Source of the DNA: Caenorhabditis elegans
Lineage: Eukaryota; Nematoda; Chromadorea; Rhabditida; Rhabditidae
Length of the DNA: 64,000 nucleotides
Assembly: GCF_000002985.6 (NCBI RefSeq)
Contig: NC_003282.8
Coordinates: 9,424,001 to 9,488,000, forward strand
Direction: 5' to 3'
Part shown: piece after piece, positions 47,309 to 58,069 of the stretch
How the letters are laid out: each line of letters begins with the position of its first letter
How positions within the stretch are numbered: position 1 is the first letter of the stretch
The notes under the pieces: generated by a model
The model's input: only the letters and a program-made list of their open reading frames with translations
Databases searched by the model: none
What the model was told of the DNA's origin: nothing
Program-made: the position numbers and the translations under genes

Positions 47309-49679
47309 ACCAAAGACTTACTAATGCATACGGAAGTACCGGGTGAGATAAATTAAATTAATAATGTTGGAAGCAAAATGAAGATATTAAAAAATCTTGC
47401 TGTAGAAAAAAAAATACTAACAACATATGGAAAATTATTTTTATTATAAAACTGTCGACAAATTAATTCTGGATTGTTTTTTTCAACTTCGTAATGAACA
47501 GGAAAAGCTTTGTTTTAATGTTTGTGTTTCAAATAAAAAATTTAAACCGAATAGGAAATAATTTGTATTACAGTTATCTTGTTCAGCAAAAAGTAAAATG
47601 CAGTCAGTATTTGAAGTTTGAAAATATATTATTGTAGAACAAAACTGTCAGTTTTCGCCAGATCTACCACTTTTTGACGGTTTTGTATTCTAATTAAGTT
47701 TCAATTTGCATTTAAATATTGCATGGGTTTGAAGAAACACTCGTTTCTCAAGTTTCTCAAAGTTTCTCAAAAAATTGACATTTACCAAAATTTTGTTTGG
47801 AAGTTTTCTTACATTTTAAATATTTTGGAGTGTTTCAGATGTATTGTTTTGAATTAATTAAAACAAAATGTTCACTACTGTCTTTAAAAGTTTTAGAATT
47901 GTGGCGTCTCCAGTAAAAAAAAAACTGGAAAAAATCAGTTTTCCGTCATATGGACTATTATTCATACCAATCCGCATCACAATACTAAAACGCACTGGAG
48001 GAATCGACGTAGTTCCGGTGAATTTTCGGTTAGTTATTTATAGTTTTTTCTTTGAGTTCAGCCAATATTATTTCTGCTAAAATGTGTGAACTCGGAAATG
48101 AAAGTACAATCAAATCAAGTTAGGAATCATTATCTGATCGAATTGAGGACGAATCCCCTTAATAGTACAGAATGTAATACGTCCTTTTCCAGAAATATTC
48201 TGAATAAATTGGCAAGCAAAATAGAAAACACAGGGCATCCCGAATAAGACCCGAATCATTGAAAACATGTGTCTTCACAAATAATTTTTTGCATTTGAGA
48301 AACTTGAACTAGAAAAAATTCGATCTGAAGTTTTATCAGAGCATTTTTCACCACTTTTTAAGCCCGTATAATAGGTCCAAAAAAGATTTTTACAGACTTT
48401 GAAAATTTTAAGGGCATTCCGGAGTAGGAAAACGTTCTGGAAGTTGTTTGAAACTTTATTTTCATTTGAATAACTTCTGAAAAATGTTTTCACCCAATTC
48501 GATAAAAACATGTTTCAGTAAAGTTGCATTTCTCGAAAACTAGCGAACACCTCAAATTATTACACAGCTTGCAAATCATCCTAAAATAAAGATTATGCAT
48601 TTTATAGAATTTTTCAATAATTTTTTATGTTTCCTACTAACTTTAAAATATTTGTTTCTTTTTCAAAATCTTAGCCATTTATTTTCAAAGTTCAAATTAC
48701 TACTAGGACCCTTTTGTAGTAAACAAGCCAAAAAAAAAACATTCAAAAAACAAGAGAAGCCATAATTACAACTAATAAATTAGAAAAAAGATGAGTAATA
48801 CACAAATGAATCAAGCACCACAAGGGGAATGATTAAAGAGGACAATGTCTAGTCAAGTTATTTTTGGATTTGAAAAAAGATAACATAAGTAGTGTTTTGA
48901 TCTGAAAATCAAGATCAAATAAATTTTTAAAAACAAATTTTTATTATTTTCCAGAAGCCTTATTTTTGAAACCCATTCGAAAACGGAAAATTGTTCTGCA
49001 ATAATTCAAAAATGACTCAAATTGTTAAAGCATGTCAATGCTTTTTTAGATATCCTTGGATGTTTCAATGTGACAAAGTTTTAGAAGAATTTCTGCAGTT
49101 TTGACTTTACCATAGTTCAGCTTCACAAAGTTCAAAGTTAAATATCAAAAGAAGAAAATAAAACTCATATGAGCTCCCAGAAAACCCATCGAACCCACAT
49201 GTTGAACACATTGCTTTTTAGAAAAAAACGAAAAGCCAAAAATAAAAGCGGTTTCATTTTAATTTCAATTACCAATGTATTTTTAAAAAAGATCAGACAA
49301 AATTAAAGTAAAAATAAAAAGTGGCATCTTTGTGGGACCTCCTGAAAGTGAGAGAAATAGAAGATGAGCTGTGAACAACAAATGATGGATGATTGTTTTT
49401 TTGAGGAACAAAAAAACAAAAAAAGCAATTGGGAACAGACAAATAAATACGTAAAGATGAAGTGTCGGTTGTGGAAATCAACAGGTTTATTACATTTTAC
49501 TCCAGAACTTCTTTTTTAGAAAGCTAGAATATCTTGATTGTTGATTGCACTAAATATCACTTTAAGAATCGCTGAGAGTTCGTTGTGATTTTTGAAAATC
49601 AGATAAATATTGGCAAACATATGACAAAGAGCGGAACAAATTCAGATTTATTTAGATCACATGTTCACAGGAGAATGTT

Positions 49680-51365
49680 CTAGGTAGGTGGCAAGAGGAT
49701 CGTAGCCGTCGACTTCTCATGACTTGGAGCTGCTCTACCAGGGAATTCGGGACGTAGGATCTAAATAAGGAAATGAGTTTCATGAATTAATTTATAAAAT
49801 GAAAATACCTTGAATGAGCAAACCATATTTGAATTGATTTGCATCACAGCTGCAGCATTGTCAAACTGACCACAATAGTGGGGTGCCGAGAAAAGTGTGA
49901 CGAGTTTACGGTTTGCAAAGAATTCATAACCATCTTGAACTACTTGATGAGCACGGACAATCAGGTCAAGTCCAAACTTTTCACACGTTTGAGCAACAAT
50001 ATCGGGTCCGAATGTGCAACTGCATCCTCTGAAAATTGAATGAAATCTCATATAAAGCTGTGTTTTATGCTCTACAAATCTGGAACGAGGTATAAAAATG
50101 GCACTCGAAAAACCAGACGTCCGGTTTCCCAGTTCTATTTTAAATGTTTGCTTACCTGATATTAGACTTGAATCCTTTTGTGTTAACGTCCGGGTCCGAC
50201 CAAAGAAGATCAATGGCGAGAGATGGATTTGGAGGATCCTGAAATGAATAGGTTATACAATGCTAACAGAGATTCTGATTTCGTTTTCTATTCATTTTTC
50301 ATTCATGGTCTTTTATATACTCACATGCATTGGACGAGCAAATGTGTTCAAGATATCTAATTTTGGAGAGTTCAGCAAATCAGAGGACAATCCTCCATGC
50401 ATACAAAGAATCCGTTTACCGATTAACCCCGTCAATGGCATCATTTCGAACATTTTCGTGAAGTCTTCATACAATCTTGGAGTACCGAAACGCTTGTTGA
50501 GATCATCGTAAAATCCATAAATGCGATTGATCAGTCTTGTTTCGTGATTCCCACGCAACAAAATGACATTCTCTGGGAATTTCATTTTGAGGCACATCAA
50601 AAACATGATTGTCTCAATGCTGAACTGTCCACGATCAATGTAATCACCGAGAAAAAGATAATTGGTGGAAAACCGACATTGTTGAAAATGCGAATGACAT
50701 CGCCAAACTGTCCATGAAGATCTCCAACAACTGTGAGAGGTGGAGCACATTCAATCATCATTGGCTGACGTTGGAACACTTGAAGAGTTTCAGCAATGAA
50801 ATCAGATATTTCCTATAAAGATTAGTATGCTATAAGAAGTCATTGCGCGGGTGAAATGCGCACAAAACAGCTGGATATACATAGCTACGAAGGCGAGTCA
50901 GGAGGCTAAAAAAGACGCCGCCGCAATCTCCGACCTGATATAATCTTTAAGGGCGACAATGAGTCGAACCGCGGCCCGCTTTGAGCGAGTCGGTAGAATA
51001 ATTCATTTGTGATGTGAATATTCGAAACCTTCTAAAAATTGGCATTATGGATGCACGATGCACACTTTGCCAGCAAAATCAACCGCGATTTGCACACCGC
51101 GACTTGAAATTATGAATGGTCGTTTTCGTGATGCGCACATTATGCATATATCGAGAAGTCAGCCCACGGTTTATTTTCTCTTACCGCTTCATCAATAGTA
51201 GTTGTAAATCCAGAACCCAATTTCCCAATGTTCATCAATCTTTCCAATATTTTATCGACATTCACTCTTGACGGAGTAAAATGCACTGAAACTTGCTCTT
51301 TACCTGAAATTCTTAATTTTTTTAAATTGCCCGAAACTCGATTTAAACTCACTCATTGTCGACAT
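49680..51365 (-). pseudogene. PP1-like Ser/Thr phosphatase with a frame break
   Basis: Exons 51353-51365, 51185-51303, 50325-50812, 50156-50238, 49809-50028 and 49680-49760 total 1004 nt, one short of a multiple of three. All PP1 metal and catalytic motifs are present in order: GDLHGQF, GDYIDRG, LRGNHET, CMHGGLS, WSDPD, RAHQVV and [11 protein letters not shown]. Between GFPP and NYLFLGDYIDRG (about 50661-50668) the frame shifts; PP1 normally has two more residues there, so a net loss of about 7 nt (or one base) has occurred. Everything else is intact: start, splice sites and C-terminus (ATILLPPT). Many nematode PP1 paralogues are male-germline genes. Because only one lesion is visible, a sequence error or an unusual correction cannot be excluded. 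Confidence 0.75.
50813..51184. other. Repeat-like intron of the PP1-like gene
   Basis: Much of this 372-bp intron is GC-rich (GACGCCGCCGCAATCTCCGA, CGAACCGCGGCCCGC), unlike the neighbouring introns. It may be an inserted repeat. A TTCGA loop on the reverse strand does not fold into a tRNA T-arm. Confidence 0.4.
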
Positions 51366-51992
51366 TGTTCACAATAAAACTTCGACTTGTCTACTAAAAC
51401 TTTTGTGTTGAAATTTGAAACTAATTTGAAACTAATAAAATATCGATTTAATGTAAAATCAGATAAGGAATATTTTTTGAATGTGCACACGTGAAGTTGT
51501 GCGTTTATTAAATGTATTATTATTGTTGTTTTTTTTTTAAATTGGGCAAAACTATACATTTTATGGCATTAAAATTTTATTTTCAAAATCCATAAAATTT
51601 ATTCGAACACTGTTCTGATCCTTAAATCGGCTTTTACTCGATTGGAAGGATCTTACGACGGACCTAATTCCAATTCCTAGGAGCCATGTGGCCCATTTGA
51701 CGGTGGAACGATCGTTGTTTGGTATCACCTGTCCGAAAGAAGAATTGAAAACAGTCTTCAAAAAACATTATCACATATTTTTATGAGAGTTTTAAATTTT
51801 CGAGAATCGCTTTATATCATTGCATAAATTTATTTTGTTTTCGAAAGATCACAAGCAAATAGGGCACAAGTTTTCTTCAAACATCACCGGTCAGACAACA
51901 GACCCGTGTTTTTTCTAACTAAGTTCCCGTTTAAATGGACAATGATAACAAATATGTTAAATGACGATGACCTAGTTGGCATGTTAATCCAA
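51366..51992. other. Spacer between the PP1-like gene and wrt-3
   Basis: AT-rich; a short open frame at 51561-51761 on the minus strand has no family signal. Probably the phosphatase promoter and the wrt-3 3' UTR. Confidence 0.4.
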
Positions 51993-53285
51993 TCAGTTCT
52001 TTGCAAATTGAAAGTATGGCCATTGACTCTTCTGGTACCAAGCTGGTTTCACATCGGGAATTGATTCACAATTGAATGAAAGAACCGTCAGGTTGTAGTA
52101 AGCTTGTCTGAAAAAATACATATGTCCAATCCTTTGAAAATATTTAAGACGAGCACCATCTTATTATAATAGTTTTTGTTTCAGGTTCATACCTCTAGAT
52201 GCAAGTGTTGCGACTTATCAATTTTACGCGCAAAATTTCCTCTAGCAATAAATCTTGGGTTATACAATTTGATTGTTCAACTCGAAGAAATATCAAAGGC
52301 ACATAATTATAATTTTATGTTAATAATATTTGATTCCATATAATGCTATCAATCATATCAGTGGCAATAACCACTCAAGTGTGATGTCGTTTTTTTTCTC
52401 TCATCTCCTTTTTATCAGATTTCCAGGCCCGATTTGAGATAACTTGTTTTAGGGAAACTTAGATTAAACTTAGAACTAGATTTAATGAAAAAATATTTCT
52501 TCCAAATATCAATTTGAAAAAGAAGAACAAACGAACCCTTCATCATCCTTATGCATTCGAATATCTTTTATTACATCAAATTTTACCACATCTCCATCAT
52601 CATTTTCTTTTTCTTCTCCTTCGAAAAATTCACCTCGTCGAATACGGACCTGAAAATATAAATTTCCTTTCAGACAGGGCTAGGTATAATTTTTCATACA
52701 GGGTAATAATTCCAAGTTTGGTTATATCCTATTTATTTTTTTATTGGAAAATTAATGCTTTTTGCACATAATTTATAAATCTATAATGAATAGCCTAATC
52801 TTGAATTTATTTTTAAAGCTGCTTAATACAGTATTTTACGGAAAAAACCAGAATAATTTTTTCACTGAAAGTATGCCACCCCAATTTTAAAATTAAATAT
52901 ACATTTTGAATCAAACATACATCTGAATATCGAACTTTAGCATATTTCTCTAATCCTTCAAATTCGCAGCACATTGTATATAAATCTCCTTCAATATTTT
53001 TCTCAAATCCTCCAACCCATTGATTCGACTTCTGACATCCATGCCGACTTTCAGCACGTTCTGGACAGTCCTATAAGTTGATTTTTTTTTGGATTTTCCA
53101 TGCGAATTTCTCTATTGACTTACCGAATAATTTTTGTCGTAGCAATTAGGTTTTGAACACATTAATCGAACCACTCCACTGTGATGAACTTCCATTCCAT
53201 ATGGTACTTGATCGGATCCACAGTAATCCGCCAAGCTGAATCCAAATAACAGAATAATCGTGAACATTTCCACGTGGTACAACAT
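51993..53285 (-). CDS. wrt-3: Warthog family secreted protein WRT-3
   Basis: Exons 53124-53285, 52921-53070, 52537-52649 and 51993-52107 give 179 aa. An N-terminal signal peptide (MFTIILLFGFSLA) is followed by the Wart domain. It opens YCGSDQVPYGMEV and holds conserved cysteines (LMCSKPNCYDKNY, DCPERAES, CCEFEGLEKY). It ends SQWPYFQFAKN. Other Warthogs, like Hedgehog, usually carry a C-terminal autoprocessing Hint/Hog domain; here the gene stops after the Wart domain, so no self-cleavage is expected. A second ATG 18 nt downstream would give a cleaner signal peptide. A 627-bp gap separates it from the PP1-like gene. Recognised as F38E11.7. Confidence 0.93.
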
Positions 53286-53690
53286 ATTGTTAGAATTGAA
53301 ATGGCAAAAAACTTGGAAGCACACCACCTGTCACTTCGACAAACAGACAGAGAACAGCAAAGAGAAAAATGAAAATGAAAATGACCGCGAAAAAATCAGC
53401 AATGAAGAAAAATGCGTAGCCCTCCCAAAGTCTTCTTCTCTCGATTGCGACACAACCGGTTCAATGATGATCGGTCTTCTTTTCGTTTTGTTTTTTTCTA
53501 CCCCCTTCTTGACACCAATACTTATCGACTCCTCCTTTGACTGTTATTCAAAAGGTCACAAACGACCATCTCACTCTCGAAAAGTTTTCTTTTTGCAGTT
53601 GCAGAAAAATCCTGAAAAATAAAACAAAAAGTCTCATAGAAGGTTTATCCACCACTGAACAGTCGGTACGTGAACAGTAGAATAATCTAA
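53286..53690. other. Spacer between wrt-3 and cng-3
   Basis: Contains the wrt-3 upstream region, including an A/G-rich tract at 53340-53420. No exon is supported; a 120-codon plus-strand open frame is low-complexity (KEKNENEND). Confidence 0.4.
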
Positions 53691-56600
53691 TCATCGACCC
53701 GAAGGCGAGTGGAAATGAACTGCATCCCGTTGTTTGCCAGGCCACACTTTTACCACCTGCGCCATGCGGGCATAACCAATCTCTTCTAAAGAGTGTCTAC
53801 AAGAGTATCTGGTCTGCACTCACCCAAAACTCTTCTTCCATTTCCGTCATCTTGTCATGAAGTTCAAGAGTATCAATTGCTAGTCGTTTTAGGTTCGATT
53901 CTATATCCTCATTTTCCGATAGACAACGTTTTTTGTCATCTAGCTCTCCACGTTGACGTTGCAAATAGAAAGCTGAAAGATTGATTAGGTGGATTGAAAG
54001 GAGTTAAAGTTGCAATGCCATATAGAGTATCTACCTTTATACAAAACTCATATATTTTTGTACAAATACAATTTTAACTCACCAACATCACACAATCTTC
54101 TTTTCAATTTAGGATCATATGAGCTCAGAACCTTGAAAAAATCATCTCTACTGAGCATATGAATCTGTGAAAATGCACTTGATATCACATTATGTTGATG
54201 ACGATTATGATTCAAATGATTATTGAACCATATTAGATTAACATCTCCGAGAATTTCTCCTTCGAAATGATCAATTTCGTTGTCTTCAGTGATTTCCACC
54301 ATTTGTCCACAAACAATTATAAACATTGACTAAAAATAGGTTAAATTCATATCTAGTCTACAAATCCCAGTAGCTCACACTGCATAATTGTCCTTTTTCA
54401 ATTACAACGTCTCCAGGACAAAAGTAATGAGGCTCCAAAAGTTGAGAGATATCATTGAGAAAACTTCGTTCAGACGCCTGAAAAATGTATGAACAACACA
54501 TTTTTTGAAGATTATGCCTTGTTTTTTCTTTGTTTTTGTTTCAATTCTCTGATTGGATTTGACTTTTCACAACGTTTCAAAGTAACTATTGGAGGAAATA
54601 CGGTAAACCACATTTTTGAAAACGGAAAACTTTGGTTGTAAATTCCATACATCGTTGATTAGAAAATGTTTTTACTATTACTTCTGATTTGTATCATTAA
54701 AGATTTTTCCGAAAATTTCTTACCCTAAATAATGGAGACCTCACTAACGATGCTCCAATAATTGAAGTGGTAACATGCCCGTATAGTTTAGCTGGAAGTT
54801 CATCTCTTACTTCATGTTCTTTCATAATTGTCTCTTCTGCCATTTCATATTCACAATACTTCAATACTTTTGTTTGCAATCGCTCGTTGAGATTTCTGTA
54901 AACAATTTTCAAACCGGATTTATATTGTATAGCTAACATAAGAGTTCCAAAGTTGTATTTAAATATTTTAAACTACAAACCTATAGGTCATATATTGTTT
55001 CAGACCATCCATTAATGTTTGCCAAAATGTTTTAACAGCATTTGCATTTGCTACCAGATCTCCGATACTTCCCATTATAACGGCAAAAAGTAAAAGTCCT
55101 GCCAAAGTATTAACAATTTCAAATGCATTTTGTAGTGAAGTATTCGGTGCAGGTTGTTCTCCTAATGTGGTCATTGTCATTGCTGACCAATACATTGACA
55201 ATGTATACTCTTTTGTAAATTGGGAGAAGTTGTAGATATGGGTTCTGAAAGTTTTGAGATTTTTCCAAGATAGCTAGCTTGACCTCTTGTCAAAGTCACA
55301 CTAGTTATTTGTTTACCTGTTATCCGTTCTCCAAAAGTGATACAGTTCCACAAGATGATCCTCCCTCGCTTCATCGTAATAAAAGTAGGGATTGTAACAA
55401 TCTGTTCGGCCGTCACAGCCAACAAAGTAAGCATCTGAAAATGGAGAATTTACGGGAATGAGATCGTGAGATAAATGAATTCTTGAAATTTGGATATTGA
55501 TTTTTTTTAATTTGCTAATATCTGATTTGCCTAATTGTATGTTTGGTTGAATTCTTCACTATAGGAATAAAATTTCCAAAAGTATCCAAAAGATTTGGAA
55601 ATAAGTTTTTGACAGATATATTAATTAGAAAATTGCTTATTGCAGCCCTGATTTGTACCTGTAATTTTCTCTGGTGTATACGGCCATGGAAGATATTCAT
55701 CATCGTCAAATGTTGCATTTACTCCTAAAAAGGGATTTTATTTTAAAAATAAAGAAAAATGTTTTGTTTAAATAACTCACCATCCCACGACGAAGTGTCA
55801 CTGTTCACAGAAATTATATAAAATACGCAAGCATTCACATGGAACAACAAAAAACAAGCAGTAAATATTTTGGAGAGTGATATCGTAACCTGAATTCATT
55901 TCTGAACTACTGTTCTGTTTAGTGATTAAGAAAACCTGAGTCAACTTTCCATAGGACTGTGCTATAAAGTTAGCAATTCGATAAATCTTTAAAAATCGAT
56001 TCAATCTGCAGAAAGCGGCCGAAGTTTTTCGAATAAGCAGATAGTCGAATGGGAAGATTGCTAATAGGTCAATTGCAAAGTAGAAACTGAAATTAAAATT
56101 GTTAGTTTATATGTAGCTACATGTTATCAGATTTCAAACGTAATTATAGTAGCCACTCAATAGAAATTAATGCACGATAACTGGTAATTTCTTTGATCAA
56201 CCTCGTTAAAATCATAGAAAGATAAGAAGTACCTGTGAACATAATGTCTCCAAGTTTCTGAAAAGCTGGTGATCAAAACTCCGTCTTCGTAGAATGCTGA
56301 AAATATTTTGGTTTAAAAAATCTAAACTTTCCAAAACCATTTTAGATTATCCAATCTGCATTTACAAAATGGATAAATTAAAAATAAAATTTAAAATTAA
56401 AAAAAGGTTAAAAACTCACACAACATAGATCGAAGTATGATGTCAAACAGAAAAACGGTATCAAATGCAATATTGATGGGAAGAATTTTCTCAATGTATG
56501 CGTATCTTATATTTTCGAAAGCCAATACAGAGAGTACAATTATATTGTATAAACATCCACATACAACAAAAAATGTCCAAATCCAGTAAATGTATCCAGA

Positions 56601-56959
56601 TTCATCTACCGAAAAGTCATATCTAAAAAGTGTTTTGTTTGAAGGAATAAAAAATGTTATTATATCTTCGAAACCTAATAAGAATTATTTGTTTTTTAAA
56701 CCAAATTTGTTACCGCACGAATGAACAAAAATGTTAAAAATTTGACATATGTAACTTTTAAAATATAGCGCTTTAAGAACTTTCTGATAACATTAAAAAA
56801 AACAACTTACTCGATTCTCGGATTTGCAGCTCTCCATTTCTCATATTGATTTTCATATTCAAAATGTTGAGGAATCAAATCATCATCATCTGGTTTCTTG
56901 GACATTCGTCTCTTTCTCTCATGCAAATTAGGCAGCTTCTGTGCCGAATGTGTGCTCAT
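53691..56959 (-). CDS. cng-3: Cyclic nucleotide-gated channel subunit CNG-3
   Basis: Thirteen exons in continuous phase give 618 aa: 56811-56959, 56420-56622, 56233-56296, 55936-56086, 55781-55889, 55659-55724, 55317-55434, 54981-55244, 54724-54895, 54379-54477, 54083-54329, 53824-53972, 53691-53756. Six membrane segments are visible: S1 (IYWIWTFFVVCGC), S2-S3 (YFAIDLLAIFPFDY), an S4-like RLNRFLKIYRI, S5 (TACFLLFHVNACVFYII), the pore SMYWSAMTMTTLGEQPAP and S6 (TLAGLLLFAVIMGSIGD). Next come the C-linker (DELPAKLYGHV) and a cyclic-nucleotide-binding domain. A helical tail follows (LKRLAIDTLELHDKMTEMEE). The cassette NRRTAN of typical CNG domains reads NRHQHN here. The channel would pass cations in sensory neurons. 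The last exon is uncertain: reading through the donor adds 8 codons and stops. An inner ATG lies at 56905. Recognised as F38E11.12. Confidence 0.92.
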
Positions 56960-58069
56960 TTTCTCCCTCCCAAGAATAAAGCCTTATTTAGATTAAAGAA
57001 GCCATTGGAATCCGTATATTTTCTATATATTCTTCCTAAAATTAGATAGTCTTCTTAAAATTAATGAAGGTTATCAAGAAAACACTCAACTATTGGGTTG
57101 AAAAAGGAAATAGGTACGAAGATGATTTTGGAAAATACACGAGTGATTATATTTGGTGACGCAGGTGCATGTGGAGAAATGAGAGAAATGAGCCGATGAG
57201 TTGAGCCATGGATTGAAAAGGTATTAGTGAAAAGGATTTGATATGAAGAAAATAAAAATATGAATAGAATCATTTTGATTATGTTAGTAGGAAAGAAAAA
57301 ATATTTATTTACGATTTATGTTCATATGTAAATTGGCAAACATATTGAACAAAACGGATATATCAAAAACTGTATCTAAATTTGCTTTTTTCTTAATAAA
57401 TCATCACAATGCTTTCATTGTTGGCGCAAATACGGATAGGATGAACCTCTCCTGTTCTCGGCTAACTACTGTCAAAAATATTTTTAAAAAACTATATCAA
57501 CGGCTTATGACACTCGGCACACTCCACCATGCAACACAACTCATGAAACTAATCTGCAAGCAACTTCAACATGGCCACACTTCTACAATAACAAAGGAAC
57601 TTTATGATCGAAAGAATACATACAAATGAACTATCAATAAAGCGTGAAACAACCTTTGCGACCTTTACGTGAAAGGTCATATCAGATGGCTATATAAGGA
57701 GGAGATTGTAGAAGAAACATCAGTTTTAAATTTACTCAAACTCCCGTTGTCTGTGGGAATCTTCTGGCGTTCGCAGGAAGATCTCGTGTCAATAAAGTGT
57801 TGTTAATAAATGAGTGTTATTTTTTTCGCATACCACTGGACAATTGTCTCATGTTTTTCAGACTATTTAAATTGATCTGCAAGAATTTTCAGAGTTCACT
57901 AGTTCTATGAAGATCTTAAGAAACTTGTATATAGAACTCCAAAAAACTGGTCAATGTGGAGAAATTACTGAACATTCTACTTCAGTTTAAAATGTATTTA
58001 TTTTATAATGTTTATAAAAATGACATAAGAAGAGAAAGAATATTTCAAAACAAGTAAAAGCGTTTTTTA
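56960..58069. other. Intergenic region upstream of cng-3
   Basis: No supported exon. A 103-codon plus-strand open frame at 57318-57629 has no recognisable domain. It merges into a promoter-like block with TATATAAGG and AATAAAG about 100 bp apart (separate entry). Confidence 0.4.
57640..57830 (+). repeat. LTR-like block (possible solo LTR fragment)
   Basis: TATATAAGG (57691) is followed, about 100 bp on, by AATAAAG (57791), then AATAAATG. The sequence between has higher GC than its surroundings (GTTGTCTGTGGGAATCTTCT). TATA box plus close poly(A) signal is the compact layout of an LTR. I could not find matching flanking duplications or TG...CA ends with confidence. Confidence 0.25.

Larger units (their letters stand above)
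43519..49679. other. 6-kb gene-poor region
   Basis: AT-rich. Contents are a complete MITE (45996-46403), a small tandem repeat (47271-47308), TTTCTCAA steps near 47745-47770, and a GC-rich patch at 45192-45250 (GGGACGGGC, CCCCCGGGACGCCC). A 60-residue open reading at 47868-48060 (MFTTVFKSFRIVASPVKKK) with a GTTAGT donor is the only exon-like stretch; no partner or family was found. Confidence 0.5.

Noticed and set aside
47868..48080. Small gene starting MFTTVFKSFRIVASPVKKK
   Set aside because: Possible donor but no convincing second exon, no family and no regulatory context; mentioned only in the intergenic entry.
50930..50990. Reverse-strand GGTTCGACTC as part of a tRNA
   Set aside because: The flanking bases do not pair as a T-arm and no cloverleaf can be drawn.
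53260..53622. 120-codon plus-strand open frame opposite wrt-3
   Set aside because: Antisense to a well-supported exon and compositionally simple (KEKNENENDREK).
57318..57629. 103-codon plus-strand open frame as a gene
   Set aside because: No homology that I recognise, no splice signals, and it overlaps a repeat-like block.
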